From positions 292,642 to 356,641 of the forward strand of contig WTPW01000069.1 of assembly GCA_009809945.1 (NCBI GenBank): a stretch of DNA of 64,000 nucleotides, given 5' to 3'. This document shows positions 34,760-45,999 of this stretch, in pieces. Each line of letters opens with the position of its first letter. The stretch's first letter is position 1. A program made the position numbers and the translations under genes. A model generated the notes under the pieces. The model did not search any database. It saw only the letters and a program-made list of their open reading frames with translations, and was not told the DNA's origin. The DNA is from Gigaspora margarita. Lineage: Eukaryota > Glomeromycota > Glomeromycetes > Diversisporales > Gigasporaceae.

Positions 34760-35167
34760 AACATTCACGTTACTACACAGTACAGATTAATCGATTCTTG
34801 TTGCAGCTATGTGGTTTCTGCTTGCTAAGGTATTCTAATATGAATGATGTAGCGCTTGTAATTGGTAGCGCGAACGGAATCCCCTTATGTTTTCTTTGTT
34901 TTCCTTTGTTCAGATAAAGTCATCTGGTTGAGCAATAATTATATTAACTTAATATTATAATTTCTGGGTAGATTGAAGAACAGCTAACTAGTGATATTTT
35001 CATCACATTATTAAACATTCGGCCCAAGTTAGGGTAAGTATTAGGGTAAATGTGACAGTATAGTTTAGGCCGATTTGTTAGTGTTAGTAAACAAATGACG
35101 TCATGGCAAGATTTCACATTATGTGATTATCACAGAGCTACCTGTTCTTCAAATGCCCCGCCAGGAG
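34760..35167. other. Intergenic stretch
   Basis: No gene seen. AAGTTAGGGTAAGTATTAGGG near 35,027 is a weak telomere-like motif. Confidence 0.4.
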
Positions 35168-35175
35168 TCTAGACA

Positions 35176-35558
35176 CAGGGACACGGAAAATATTGATTTA
35201 TATAGATCAATATAATTCGATATTTTTAGGCCAAATCATAGGGTAATCGGTATTTTTACAATTTTTTATGCAGTGCAACCACACCACTTCGGGCAAAATT
35301 AAAAGTATAATTTGGGCCTGTCAATGGAATTTGGCCAACCTAAACTGTCGGCAGGTTCCGGAAATGTAGAAATCAACAAACAAAAATTTCCGTTAAATTT
35401 CCGAAAAACATGAACTTAGATACTGATCACGTTATTTAATGTACACCAAATATTAAATTCTTATTGATCGATCATGGATATATCGATATAAATCGATATT
35501 TTTGACTATATCGATAAATATTTTTGCCAAATCAAATCGATATTTTCCCGTGACCCTG
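35176..35558 (+). mobile_element. 383-bp hAT-type element with ATCGAT subterminal repeats
   Basis: CAGGGACACGG and CCGTGACCCTG are inverted ends with a perfect TSD TCTAGACA (35,168-35,175 and 35,559-35,566). The right part has many ATATCGAT motifs. A second, inverted copy starts at 63,790 and runs off the window end. Confidence 0.85.
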
Positions 35559-35567
35559 TCTAGACAC

Positions 35568-36154
35568 TAGGGTGTCCAGGATTATGCGAAAGCATAATAT
35601 GCGCATAATTTACCAAATTTTCGCATCGCATATGCTTCGCATAATTTGAAAAAAAAGCACTCAGATCACGTGGCTGAAATATATTGGTTGTTGGGAGACG
35701 TTAACTTCATATGGCAATATTCGGACATACTTAATTTGTAATTTGGGTGGCAGAAAGTAAATTCCGAAAAGTTCTGATGTAGAAAATGAATGAACCTAAA
35801 TTATGAGCATAGTTGAGGTAAAAATTTTCAGAAAGTGTCCGAAAAATTTTGAAAAATAGAATTAATTACATATGGGGACCCCCATAGCAAAAGAAGGCAT
35901 GGGCAAAAAAATTTTTTTAAAAAAAATTCAATTCTCGAAGAAATAAAGTATCAGAAATGCAATTTTATAAAATTACAAAATCAAAATTTTTTGCCCACTG
36001 CCTTCTTTTGCTGCGGGGGTTCCCATATAGCATACAATAATAAAAATTCATAATCGATCGCATAATTTTAAATTTATTTTGCATCCATTGCATAATCAAC
36101 CTCAGTTCGCCCGTATAATTTACCTCATCGCATCGCATAATCCTGGACACCCTA
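35568..36154 (-). mobile_element. hAT-type element, copy C of the 443-bp family
   Basis: The ends TAGGGTGTCCAGGATTATGC and GCATAATCCTGGACACCCTA carry a perfect TSD CTAGACAC (35,560-35,567 and 36,155-36,162). It is longer than copies A and B because a mariner-like MITE sits inside at 35,873-36,025. Outside that insertion it is clearly more diverged than A is from B. Confidence 0.88.
35873..36025. mobile_element. TA-flanked MITE inside copy C
   Basis: TGGGGACCCCCATAGCAAAA and its partner TTTTGCTGCGGGGGTTCCCA are inverted ends between TA dinucleotides (35,871-35,872 and 36,026-36,027). Inside, GAAGGCATGGGC and GCCCACTGCCTTC also pair. Copies A and B lack it, giving the empty site ACATATAATAAAAA. 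Confidence 0.8.
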
Positions 36155-36243
36155 CTAGACACTTTTGCAGTAATGTGACTATCATGTGGTGTAGCAATAT
36201 TTGGATTAATTTTTTGGCTTTATATTAAGGTAGGGTTAGGGTG

Positions 36244-36340
36244 CAGTGATGGTAAATGACTTTAAATGACCCAATGACTCAAATGACAAATGATCAGTCA
36301 TTGGTCATTTCACGGCCCAAATGACTTAATTACTAATCCG
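36244..36340 (+). mobile_element. Left-end fragment of the 45.17-kb hAT-type family
   Basis: CAGTGATGGTAAATGAC begins a run of AAATGACC/GGTCATTT motifs identical in style to the element at 45,165-45,990. No matching right end follows before the next elements. Confidence 0.55.
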
Positions 36341-36399
36341 GGTATGATCAGCAGAATTTCTATACTAGAATTTGGAGCAACTATGATATTTTACTATAT

Positions 36400-36586
36400 G
36401 CTTGAATCAGAGCATCATATAGTTGGCCAATAGTTTTTAAGTGATATCTTGGTATCTACCGGGCCAAATTGAATGATCTAACTACCATTAGATGCGTCTC
36501 AGTGAGCTCTACAAATTTCAACTATTCGATATTGGCTGTTAACTTAATAAAAAATTACTTATCTTAGATGATGCTCTGAATCAGGA
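36400..36586. mobile_element. Small MITE carrying the shared internal module
   Basis: TTGAATCAGAGCATCAT and ATGATGCTCTGAATCAG are inverted ends. The interior (GCCAATAGTTTTTAAGTGAT, then GGGCCAAATTGAATGATCTA and GATGCGTCTCAGTGAGCTC) corresponds to one arm of the foldback elements at 12.0 and 47.2 kb. Confidence 0.6.
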
Positions 36587-36755
36587 ATATAATAAAAATT
36601 TATATTGTACTTATCCCCAAAATTTACTATTGTCCCAATATAGTAATGCTGTCAAGATCATCAATTAAGGTCATTTAACTCTCGTTAATTAATTATCTAA
36701 TACTTTTAGCCAATCAAATTGATTATTGTTTCTGTAAAAACAGTTAAGGTATATG

Positions 36756-37714
36756 TAGTGATGGCCATGCGCGGGATCCGCGCGTGATCCCGCGTGCGGG
36801 ATTTTTAATATAAGATTATTTGGCCTGCATTAGCATATCATCTGGCCCGCATTAACAAATTATCCGGCCAGCTTTAACATAAGTGGGCCAATGACTATGC
36901 ACGCGTTAACTTTTTATTTGTTTCTTGTTCGCACATATATACGTACGTACAGAGATAATGTGCAAACTGTACGTTGAAATAAATTTTTTAAATTGTCATT
37001 ATTAATAAAATGGGAATCTAGACTTTTAATTTCTTGCATAAATAATACATCAAGAATATTGTGTACCATATGGGCAAAAATCTCCAATTTCAGTAATTAT
37101 TTAATATGAGTGATAAGGTAAATAAAATTTGAGCCAATCATTTATGTGATATTAGATGATTATTGAGTATAAAAGTGACTATTTGATAAGCCCGATTATG
37201 AATTTCTTATGAGTCGTTTATGAATTTTTGTACGTATATAACCTGGTTACCTATAAATTTTTGTACGTATGTACCTGATTACTTATAAATTTTAGTACAT
37301 TTATACCTGATTATATGCCTGATTACTTATAAATTTTTATATGCTTATATGATTTGATCGTTTTGTTGCCATTATAATTTTTGAATATATCTTTATATAA
37401 TAATATTTANAAACAAANNGAGAANATTAANGCAAATCTGAATTAATAAATTTAATAATTATAAGATTTAGATGTTTTAAATGTAGGCAAAATCTATATA
37501 AGCATTTTTATTTGTAATAAATGCAGTAAGATTTATAAGAAATAATTATTATTTTAATGAGAAATAACATTCCTAGCGGTGATTTATATATATATATTTA
37601 TTTATCGTGAAAAATCAGAAACTCTACTCGATCCCACGAATCCCACGCGGATCCCACGCGGGATCCCACATCCCGCGCGGGATTTTTAAAAAAATCAGGA
37701 TTTGCCCATCACTA
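36756..37714 (+). mobile_element. 959-bp hAT-type non-autonomous element
   Basis: The tips TAGTGATGG and CCCATCACTA are followed inward by GC-rich GATCCCGCGTGCGGGATTTT motifs in both orientations. A perfect 8-bp TSD GGTATATG lies at 36,748-36,755 and 37,715-37,722. The interior is AT-rich and non-coding, with several N bases near 37.41-37.43 kb. A degenerate copy occupies 88-859. Confidence 0.9.
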
Positions 37715-37786
37715 GGTATATGTCACCCTAAGTGATAAATAAGTAAAAATCAGAATAAAAACATATACATTTACTATAAATTTTAA

Positions 37787-38518
37787 GCAAACCATTCTTT
37801 TTGGCTTACAAATTGGTTATTTAGAGCACTTTTTTAAAATTTTGCAAATTTGCAAATCTTTTTTGAAAAAAATTTAAAAAGAAAAAATTTTACAATTTTA
37901 AAACTGCAATTATATGTAAAATTTTATTCTGAACAAGTTTACTTAGTAGTAAAATATAGGTTATCTTGACAAAAAAAACAAGTTATCTATATGCTAAATT
38001 AAAAAATTTTTAGTTTGTAATATAATCTCCTTTTTTTGTCAAGATAACTTGCTTTGGGCTTCTAAGTAAACTTGTTCGGCAGGTAGTTCTACTTGTATTA
38101 AGGTCAAACCACATTTTCTTGAACCTTTTACTAAGTGAAAAATGGGATTAAGTTTAAAATTATTTTTTTTAAAAAATAATTTTTGAACTTTAATCCTATT
38201 TTTTACTTAGCAAAAGGTTCAAGAAAATGCTTTTGAACTTTATTATGAGTAGAACTACCTGCAAACAAGTTTACTTAGAAGCCCAAAGCATGTTATCTGA
38301 ACAAAAAAAAGTTACTACTAAGTAAACTTGTTCAGAATAAAATTTTACATATAATTGCATTTTAATATTGTAAAATTTTTTCTTTTTAAAATTTTTTTTC
38401 AAAAAAATTTGCTAAATTTTAAAAAAGTGCTCTAAATAACCTTATTCTACTATTCTTGATATGCCTTATTTCAAAATTTGAAAAAATGTTAATCTGTAAG
38501 CTAAAAAGAATATTTTGC
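37787..38518. mobile_element. 732-bp full-length foldback element flanked by TTAA
   Basis: Two arms of about 360 bp (GGTTATTTAGAGCACTTTTT against AAAAAGTGCTCTAAATAACC, and AGAACTACCTG against CAGGTAGTTCT) pair around a centre near 38,165. TTAA lies on both sides (37,783-37,786 and 38,519-38,522). TTAA is the piggyBac target, but the tips do not look like piggyBac, so the class is open. Confidence 0.65.
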
Positions 38519-38603
38519 TTAATTGATAATCTGCCTGTCAGCTGACCTTTAAAAACTCAATACACGAAAATGCATGCATAAATACAAAATTGTATGCAAG
38601 TGA

Positions 38604-39508
38604 GGGGGCTTCCAGAAATTATGTAAATTTTTAGTGGGTGGGTGGGGTCCTGAAAATATTAGGTTATAATTATAATTCTGGTCAAAATTTTATAATTCTG
38701 GCCAAAAATATAAAATTATAAAATTAGTAATAACTATTGGTCTACTGAACCAATTTAGATGATTTAACTACCAAAATGTTCATCTCACTGAAACGATTCT
38801 AAAAAGCCCAAAATTATTAAAATCTAATCACAGGGTCCCAAGGTTGTTCAACTTTTGTGTAATTTTAATAGTGATTTTTTTAGAATCACTAAGTAAATAT
38901 CTTTAATATTGAATAACTTTTGATCCACTGGCCCGTTTTGGATTATTTAACTACCAAAATGTTCGTATTAGTGAGACGATTCTAACAAGCCCAAAATCGC
39001 TAAATTCTAATCACAGGATTCCAAGATCGATAAAGATTTGTATTGTTAAACAAACAATAAAATCTTTATCGATCTTGGAATCCTGTGATTAGAATTTAGC
39101 GATTTTGGGCTTGTTAGAATCGTCTCACTAATACGAACATTTTGGTAGTTAAATCATCCAAAACGGGCCAGTGGATCAAAAGTTATTCAATATTAAAGAT
39201 ATTTACTTAGTGATTCTAAAAAATCACTATTAAAATTACACAAAAGTTGAATGATCTTGTGACCCTGTGATTAGATTTTAACGATTTGGGCTTGTTAGAA
39301 TCGTCTCAGTGAGACGAACATTTTGGTAGTTAAATCATCTAAATTGGTCCAGTATAGCAATAGTTATTATCAATTTCATAATTGAACATATGAATAAATT
39401 TTAAAAAATATAAAATTTGATTGGCTAATAAAGTATCAGGTGTGGGTGGGTGGGGTAAAATTTTGAAATTTATTAGTAACAAAAATATTATGTAATTTCT
39501 GGAAGCCC
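38604..39508. mobile_element. 905-bp foldback element, Harbinger-like target
   Basis: GGGCTTCCAGAAATTATGTA and TATGTAATTTCTGGAAGCCC are inverted ends. TGA (38,601-38,603) and TAA (39,509-39,511) flank it, and the empty homologous site at 3,418-3,424 reads GGGTAAGC, supporting a 3-bp TNA-type duplication. Arms of over 400 bp meet near 39,050. They carry the module with CGTCTCAC and GTTAAATCATCC. Confidence 0.75.
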
Positions 39509-39977
39509 TAAGCACGGGTTTCAAAATCACTGCACAGAAACTGCACGGAAACTGATTATTCAAAAAATTTAATACAAGTTATTACATGAAAATTGAAATC
39601 TATGCACTATCATGCATAGTATTATATCCATATATTGATGTGTATTAATCTTTATGATCACATGATTTCCATGCATTAATGTGCACAATCATTAAGATTC
39701 TTAATAATCATAATTTCTGTGCACTAACATGCACAATTGTTAAGATTCTTAATGATTATAATTTTTGTGCACTGACGTGCACAATCATTAAGATTCTTAT
39801 CAATCATAATTTCAGTGCACTGATATCACAGTCATCACAATCGTTGAGATTCCTTAATGATCACAATTTTGTACACTAAAGTGCACAATTGTTAAGATTC
39901 TTAACGATCATAATTTTCATGTGCTGATGTGCACAATTGTTGAGATTCTTAATGATCATTTTAACGATCATATCATT

Positions 39978-40205
39978 ATTGCACTTTGCAAAAATGTGTG
40001 ACCTTTGCAGATCATGATATCATATAAAATCATGAGAAATCAGCCAATTCTTGTGAATTTTTTGATTCTTTAAGAATTTTAAAGATTTTAGATAAAATAT
40101 AGACTCATTAATTGAAAATTATGATCACTAATAATTAAAATCTCAGAAATTTTTTTGCTATCATCACCATGAAATCACAGAGTCACAGTTTTTTTGCAAA
40201 GCAAT
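39978..40205. mobile_element. 228-bp MITE inserted in the TTAAGATTCTTAA array
   Basis: ATTGCACTTTGCAAAAATGT faces GTTTTTTTGCAAAGCAAT, with GTGTGAC and GTCACAG next inward. It shares TTTGCAAAAA ends with the element at 19,882. Confidence 0.6.
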
Positions 40206-41566
40206 AAGATTCTTAATGATCATATCATTAAGATTCTTAATAATCATCTTAACAACATATCGTTAAGATTCTAATAATCATATCGTTAAGATTCTTAATG
40301 ATTATTCTTAACGATCATATCATTAAGAATCTTAATGATCATATCTTTAAGATTCTCAATGATCATATTATTAAGAATCTTAATGATCATACTGTTAAAA
40401 ATATTAACAATCATTTTTAATGATTATATCGTTAAGATTCTTAACAATCATATTGTTAAGATTCTTAATAATCATATCATTAAGATTCTTAACGATTATA
40501 TTATTAAGAATCTTAAAGAATCTTAATGATCATATCATTAAGATTCTTAATAATCATATCATTAAGAATCTTAACAATTACATCATTAAGATTCTTAACA
40601 ATCATATCATTAAGAATCTTAATAACCATATCATTAAGATTCTTAATGATCATATCATTAAGAATCTTAACAATTATATCATTAAAATTCTTGATGATCT
40701 TAACAATATGGTCATTAAGATTATTAATGATGATATCATTAAAATTCTTAACAATTATATTATTAAGATTCTTAATGATCATATCGTTAAGATTCTTAAT
40801 GATCATATTGTTAAGATTCCTTAATGATGTGCATTAACATGCACAATCATTAATGTTCTTAATAATCATAATTTTTATGCACTAATATGCACAATCATTA
40901 AGATTCTTAATAATTATGCATAATTCCATGTACTAACATAATGATCATTAAGATTCTTAATGATTATAATCCCATGCATTAATGTGATGATCATTAAAAT
41001 TCTTAATGACTATAATTTCTGTGCATTGATGCGCACTTTTTTATTTTTTTGTTTTTTTTAATGCATTTAACAATAATAATTTCTGTGCTTTGATGTATAC
41101 AAATTACATTTGATTTGTAAGTAAATAAATATTTACTTATTTATTTTATTTATTTTTTGTTTTTCTTTTATTTTTATAATTTTTTTTTACAACTCACTAA
41201 TTTTTATATAATTTTTTTTAGTTATTGTCATTGCTTTTGAGGTTATCCTTTGGGGTTATTGCCTTGCAATTTCTCTTTTGGAATCACTATCATTTTTGGT
41301 ATATGTTTTTTTGTTATTTTTGAGGTATTAAAGCTTTTTCTTCAATTTTTATTTATTTTTAGTATATTATTACATTTTAGTATCTCCTTTGAGTTATTGC
41401 CATTAGAGTTGCCACAATTGGAGTTGTTACTATTGGAGTTATTGCTAGAGTAATCATTTCAATTTTTTTTTGAACCTTTCATTTTGATACTATTGCTTTA
41501 CTTTGTCTTTTTCTGATATTATTAGTTGCTGGGTTATTTTTAAAATATTTTTAGTAATTAAAAGTA

Positions 41567-41907
41567 CAGTCAAATCTCCATAAATGCAACATGTACAGAC
41601 AAGCCTACAACGTGCATTTAGGGAGGTATTGCATTTAGGAAGAGTCAATTAAATTGCAGCTTTAAAGATTAGATCATCAAGTTTGTGTAACTTCTACTAA
41701 AACTATATAACCTATCTCAAATACTAAAATTTGATTGGCTACGTGCATTTAGGGAGGTAGCATAATATAGAAAATTATTTGGAAGAACATGCATTTACAG
41801 AATATAGAATGTGCATTTAGCACTAATAATTTTTTACAGACAAAACAAAAACATGCATTTAGGGAGGTATTATATTTATGGAGGTTGCATTTATAGAGGT
41901 CCAACTA
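41567..41907. mobile_element. pogo/Tigger-like MITE, TA-flanked
   Basis: CAGTCAAATCTCCATAAATG at the left and CATTTATAGAGGTCCAACTA at the right lie between TA dinucleotides (41,565-41,566 and 41,908-41,909). CAGTnnRACCTC-like tips are typical of pogo-type elements. Inside, TGCATTTAGGGAGGTA is repeated three or more times. Confidence 0.7.
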
Positions 41908-42040
41908 TATTTTCTTATTTGGCATGTAAATTATTAAATTAAAGTATTCATATTATAAATTTAATTAATAAAATAATAAAATTTAGTTAATAAATATACA
42001 ATTTAATTAATAAAAATTGCAAAATTTAGTTAATAAATTA

Positions 42041-42975
42041 TCCCTTAAATGGTTTTGCAGGCAAATTTGCCTGCAATTTTGAAAAATATTTAAAATTTTC
42101 TGAATATACTAAAAATTTATTAATGATATATTATATAATAATTTATATATATATTATTTAATTAAATTTTAGTAATTTTTTTAAAAAATTTTTTAAATTT
42201 ATCAAAAAATTTTAGAGTATCAAAAAAAAACAAATTTGGCATGAATTTGTCAAATTTAACTTTTACAAAATTACAATAACTTGCGATCTAGCGATCGGAA
42301 TTTAACGATTTTGGTACCATTCGATTCGTCTCGATGAGACGGTTCGAATGGTACCAAAATCGTTAAATTATGATCACTAGATCCCGAGATATTCACAAAA
42401 AACGGTTTGCGACACATTTTTGTAAAGAAATTCAGATTGATGTAGTAATTAGAATTTAATAATTTTGGTACCATCCGATTCGCCTTGATCAGACGAATCG
42501 AATGGTACCAAAATCGTTAAATTTCAATCACTAGATAACAAGCTATTATAAATATAAAATATATAAAAAAATTTCAAATTATAGATCTATGCAGATCTTA
42601 CTAAATTTATTTTTCCAATAAAATATTAAAATTTTTATATCGAAAATAAGTTATTTTTTATATAAGCCTTAATTTTGTACTAAGAATTATAAGTTTAAAA
42701 CTAATATTTATAGGTTCTATATACTAGCAAATGATTTTTTTTAACTAATTAATGATTTTTTTAAAAAAATTGCCTATTTTAAACTAATAAGTAAACCAAA
42801 AATTTTTCCTATATAATATAAAATTAAATAATGCTATTATATAATTCTTGGTTTTAAAATTTTAATAAAAAAAAATTTATTTTAATATTTTAAATTTTTA
42901 AAAAAGTAGATCAGAAGTAAATTTATACTAAAAATTGCAGGCAAATTTGCCTGCAATTGCTTATGCATTAAGGGA
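42041..42975. mobile_element. TA-flanked element with TCCCTTAA tips, copy 1
   Basis: TCCCTTAA and TTAAGGGA tips lie between TA at 42,039-42,040 and 42,976-42,977. Just inside each end sits the palindrome TTGCAGGCAAATTTGCCTGC. The interior includes hairpins around TTTTGGTACCATTCGATTCG and the GTCTCGATGAGAC motif. A sister element is at 48,033. Confidence 0.75.
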
Positions 42976-42989
42976 TAAAATTTAGTTAA

Positions 42990-43440
42990 TAAAATAATAA
43001 TATAAACTTTACAGAAACTAGTACTTTTTTTTAGACGAGTTTAAGATAGTTTAAGATAATATTAAAGTTATTAATTTTATTTTTTTTATAATTAAAAGAT
43101 TATTTTAAGATTTAAAATCTAAAAATAATAATATTATTATGATTTAATAATTATAAATTATTATAAGATAATTATATGATTATTGGTTAAGATTATTTTA
43201 AGATGTTTTTAAGATTTTACTAAGATTTTTTTAAGATGATGATAAGATTATTTTAAGATTATTTTAAGATTACTATAAGATTATTTTAAGATTATTTTAA
43301 GATGGTTTTAAGATTATTATAAGATAAGATTATTATAAGATTATTTTAAGATTATTATAAGATTATTAGAAGTATNATAAGATTATTATAAGATATAATT
43401 TTGATAATTTTATTATAATCTTTAAGATTATAATAAATCA
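42990..43440 (+). repeat. Low-complexity TTTTAAGATTATTATAAGA repeats
   Basis: Irregular short tandem units of TTTTAAGATTA and TATAAGATTA, with an N at 43,376. No coding potential. Confidence 0.75.
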
Positions 43441-43507
43441 ATAGAGAAAAATTAGATAGTTTCTGTAAAGAATGTATATATGGATATATGTTATTATGTA
43501 TTATATA

Positions 43508-44900
43508 TACCAGGAATGGAGTGCAACAAAGTGAAGAGTGAAATAATGTGAGCAAATATGGTTCTTTAATTGGTTGTGTTTTCACATGACATTATGGAGT
43601 GCGGTGTTCCAAATTTGTGGACCAGTTTGGTATGTCTTTTTACGTGTGCATGTGTTATTCTTGGATGATTGTCCCTACGAAGGAGGTTATTTTTAAGTAA
43701 GTATTTCAAGTTTACATTTCGTTCCTTTAGGTTACTGCTTGTCGCAGTAGGGGTTGATGATTAAGGGGTTCCGGTATGTGATTATAGTGGTATTTTTTTT
43801 TTTTGCTCAGAATCTTTTTTACCAGGAACGGAGTGCAATGAAGTTACCAGGAACAGAGTACAATGAAGTGTAGGGTTATCTGAAGAGTGAAATAGTGTGA
43901 ACAAATACGGTTATTTGATTGGTTATATTTTCACATAACATTGTGGAATGCGATGTTCCAAATCTGCATTTTATATTAAACCAGTTTGATATAACTTTTT
44001 TGCGTATGTACATGCTATTTGTGCATAATTGACCTTATAAAACAGACCATTTTTGGGTAAGTATTTCAAGTTTATGCTTCCTGCCTTTGAGTTACTGATT
44101 ATCGCTGTAAGTATTGATTTTTAAGGGATTCTGGTATGTGATTACAGTAATAATAATTTTTTATTTGTCCATTGTTTATTATCGTGCTTTCTTGATTTAT
44201 GTATTAACATTGTAGCTTGTTTTACTTGTTTTATTCGAGATTCTGTTTGGATTATCGATCGTGTATTGAGTCACTTGATATTTACCAGGAACGGAGTGCA
44301 ACATAGTACCAGAAACAGAGTATGAAATACGAAGTGCATGGTTATCTGAAAAGTGAAATGATGTGAGCAAATACAGTTTTTTAATTGGTTATATTTTCAA
44401 ATGACATTGTGGAATGTGATGTTCTGAATTTGCTTTTTATATTGAACTGGTTTGGTATGACTTTTTTACGTATGTATGTGCTATTCATGCATGATTATCC
44501 CTGCAAAGAGGACTATTTTTAAGTGAGTATTTCGGGTTTACATTTCATGCCTGTTTATCACATAGGGGGTTGATGTTTAATGGGTTCCAGTATGTGGTTA
44601 CAGTAATATTTTTTTTTTGCTCAAAATCTATTTTATAAAAATGTTGAAATTCTGTTTTATACCAGAAACGGAGTGCAACGAAGTGCATGGTTATCTGAAG
44701 AGTGAAATGATATGAACAAATACAGTTCTTGAATTAGTTATATTTTTATATGACATTGTGGAATGCAATGGTCTGCTTTGCATTTTATATTAAACTGGTT
44801 TGATATGGCTTTCATAAGAACGTACGTGCATTTGTACATGATTATCCCTTAAAAAGACTATTTTAAGTAAGTATTTCAAGTTTTAAGTTGTGCCTCATTT
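43508..44900 (+). repeat. Four tandem units starting ACCAGGAACGGAGTGCA
   Basis: Units start near 43,508, 43,820, 44,283 and 44,660. Each runs ACCAGGAACGGAGTGCAA, GAAGAGTGAAAT, TTGGTTATATTTTCA, GACATTGTGGAATG, CTGGTTTGGTATGAC and AAGTATTTCAAGTTT. Units differ in length and carry internal duplications of the first motif. Single first-motif copies also occur near 57,178 and 60,849. Its nature is unknown. Confidence 0.75.
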
Positions 44901-45156
44901 TATTTGATTTATTTCTTAACTTACTAGTGTTATTATAATAATATTTCTGCGCCCAAAAATCACAGCATTTCCTTATTCTGCTTCTGCTTTATTTGATCGA
45001 TTATTGTTATATTTGATCATCCTAAAACCTTCCAATTGTACTTCTGTAACACATGTTACTCCTATTACCTTATTTAGATATCCTTGGGGGGTACAATTAA
45101 TTAAATCTATCATGATGCATCGAATGTCTATATTAATAATCATCATGCCATCGCTT
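44901..45156. other. Short intergenic stretch
   Basis: No recognisable gene; a minus-strand open frame at 44,973-45,164 has no recognised similarity. Confidence 0.35.
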
Positions 45157-45164
45157 TTGTACAC

Positions 45165-45990
45165 CAGTGATGGTAAATGACCTGGTCATTTGCAAAATTT
45201 TCAAATGACCCCAAATGACCCTGAAATGACTGGCCATTAATGGTCATCTCAACTTTGGGTCATTTAGAAATGACTCGTGACCAAATGACCATGGTCATTT
45301 AGAAATGACCGAGGTCATTTGAGGGTCATTTAGTCATTAGGCCATCGTGCTTATAGAATTTGTATCCCATATATAATATTTTCTACATAGATTGATCAAC
45401 TTTAACTGCATAACGATAATGCATACGTATAGNTTTCGAAGTAAGCTGGNTTGGGCTAGNTATTTGTGCCNAAACTCAATAAATTATATGCNCNGTCCCA
45501 NCTAGNAATAGTAAATAACTCGATCGTTTNATCNAAATTCAAATAACCATTAAATCATGACAAGATCATTTTGGTTATTACTGATAAGTTCATTTAGTTC
45601 GTTGGCATATAAAATAATTTTGTTGATCGAATTGTTCNTATAAAAAGTTATCAAACTTTATTACTTTCCTTATTGATAATCTTAGCTATAGATTAAAGTT
45701 CCAAATTTTATTAAGACAATTAATATTTATGTCTTAAGGTGTTCGAAATATGCAATTTATTATTTAGAACAACTTTACTTAAGACATAAATATTAATTGA
45801 CTTATAGCTACAATTATTGATCATGTTTAAATTTTGTTTGGCAGCCAACTCTGATTGGCTAAAGAGCTTTAGAATATTAACTAACATATGTTAAATGACC
45901 TTCTAGGTCATTTGAGCCTCGAAATGACCCAATGACTAGTCATTTGTCATTTGGGTCATTTGGGTCATTTCAGGTCATTTACCATCACTG
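45165..45990. mobile_element. 826-bp hAT-type element
   Basis: CAGTGATGGTAAATGACCTG and AGGTCATTTACCATCACTG are inverted ends with a perfect TSD TTGTACAC (45,157-45,164 and 45,991-45,998). Dense AAATGACC/GGTCATTT subterminal repeats occupy about 180 bp on the left and 100 bp on the right. An inner inverted pair TTAAGACATAAATATTAATT lies near 45.71-45.80 kb. Many N bases occur at 45,433-45,638. Confidence 0.9.
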
Positions 45991-45999
45991 TTGTACACA

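Larger units (their letters stand above)
38560..42040 (+). repeat. Long dispersed repeat, most complete copy, with several insertions
   Basis: Collinear with 3389-3690 and 10,081-11,960 once the elements at 38,604-39,508, 39,978-40,205 and 41,567-41,907 are removed. It includes the long TTAAGATTCTTAATGATCAT array (39,670-41,000) and the TTTAGTTAATAAA-rich tail. Frames open on both strands in the array are repeat artefacts. Confidence 0.7.

Noticed and set aside
36231..36244. Telomere or chromosome end (TAGGGTTAGGGT)
   Set aside because: Only two units, internal, with unrelated sequence on both sides. Other short CCCTAA runs lie inside MITE cores.
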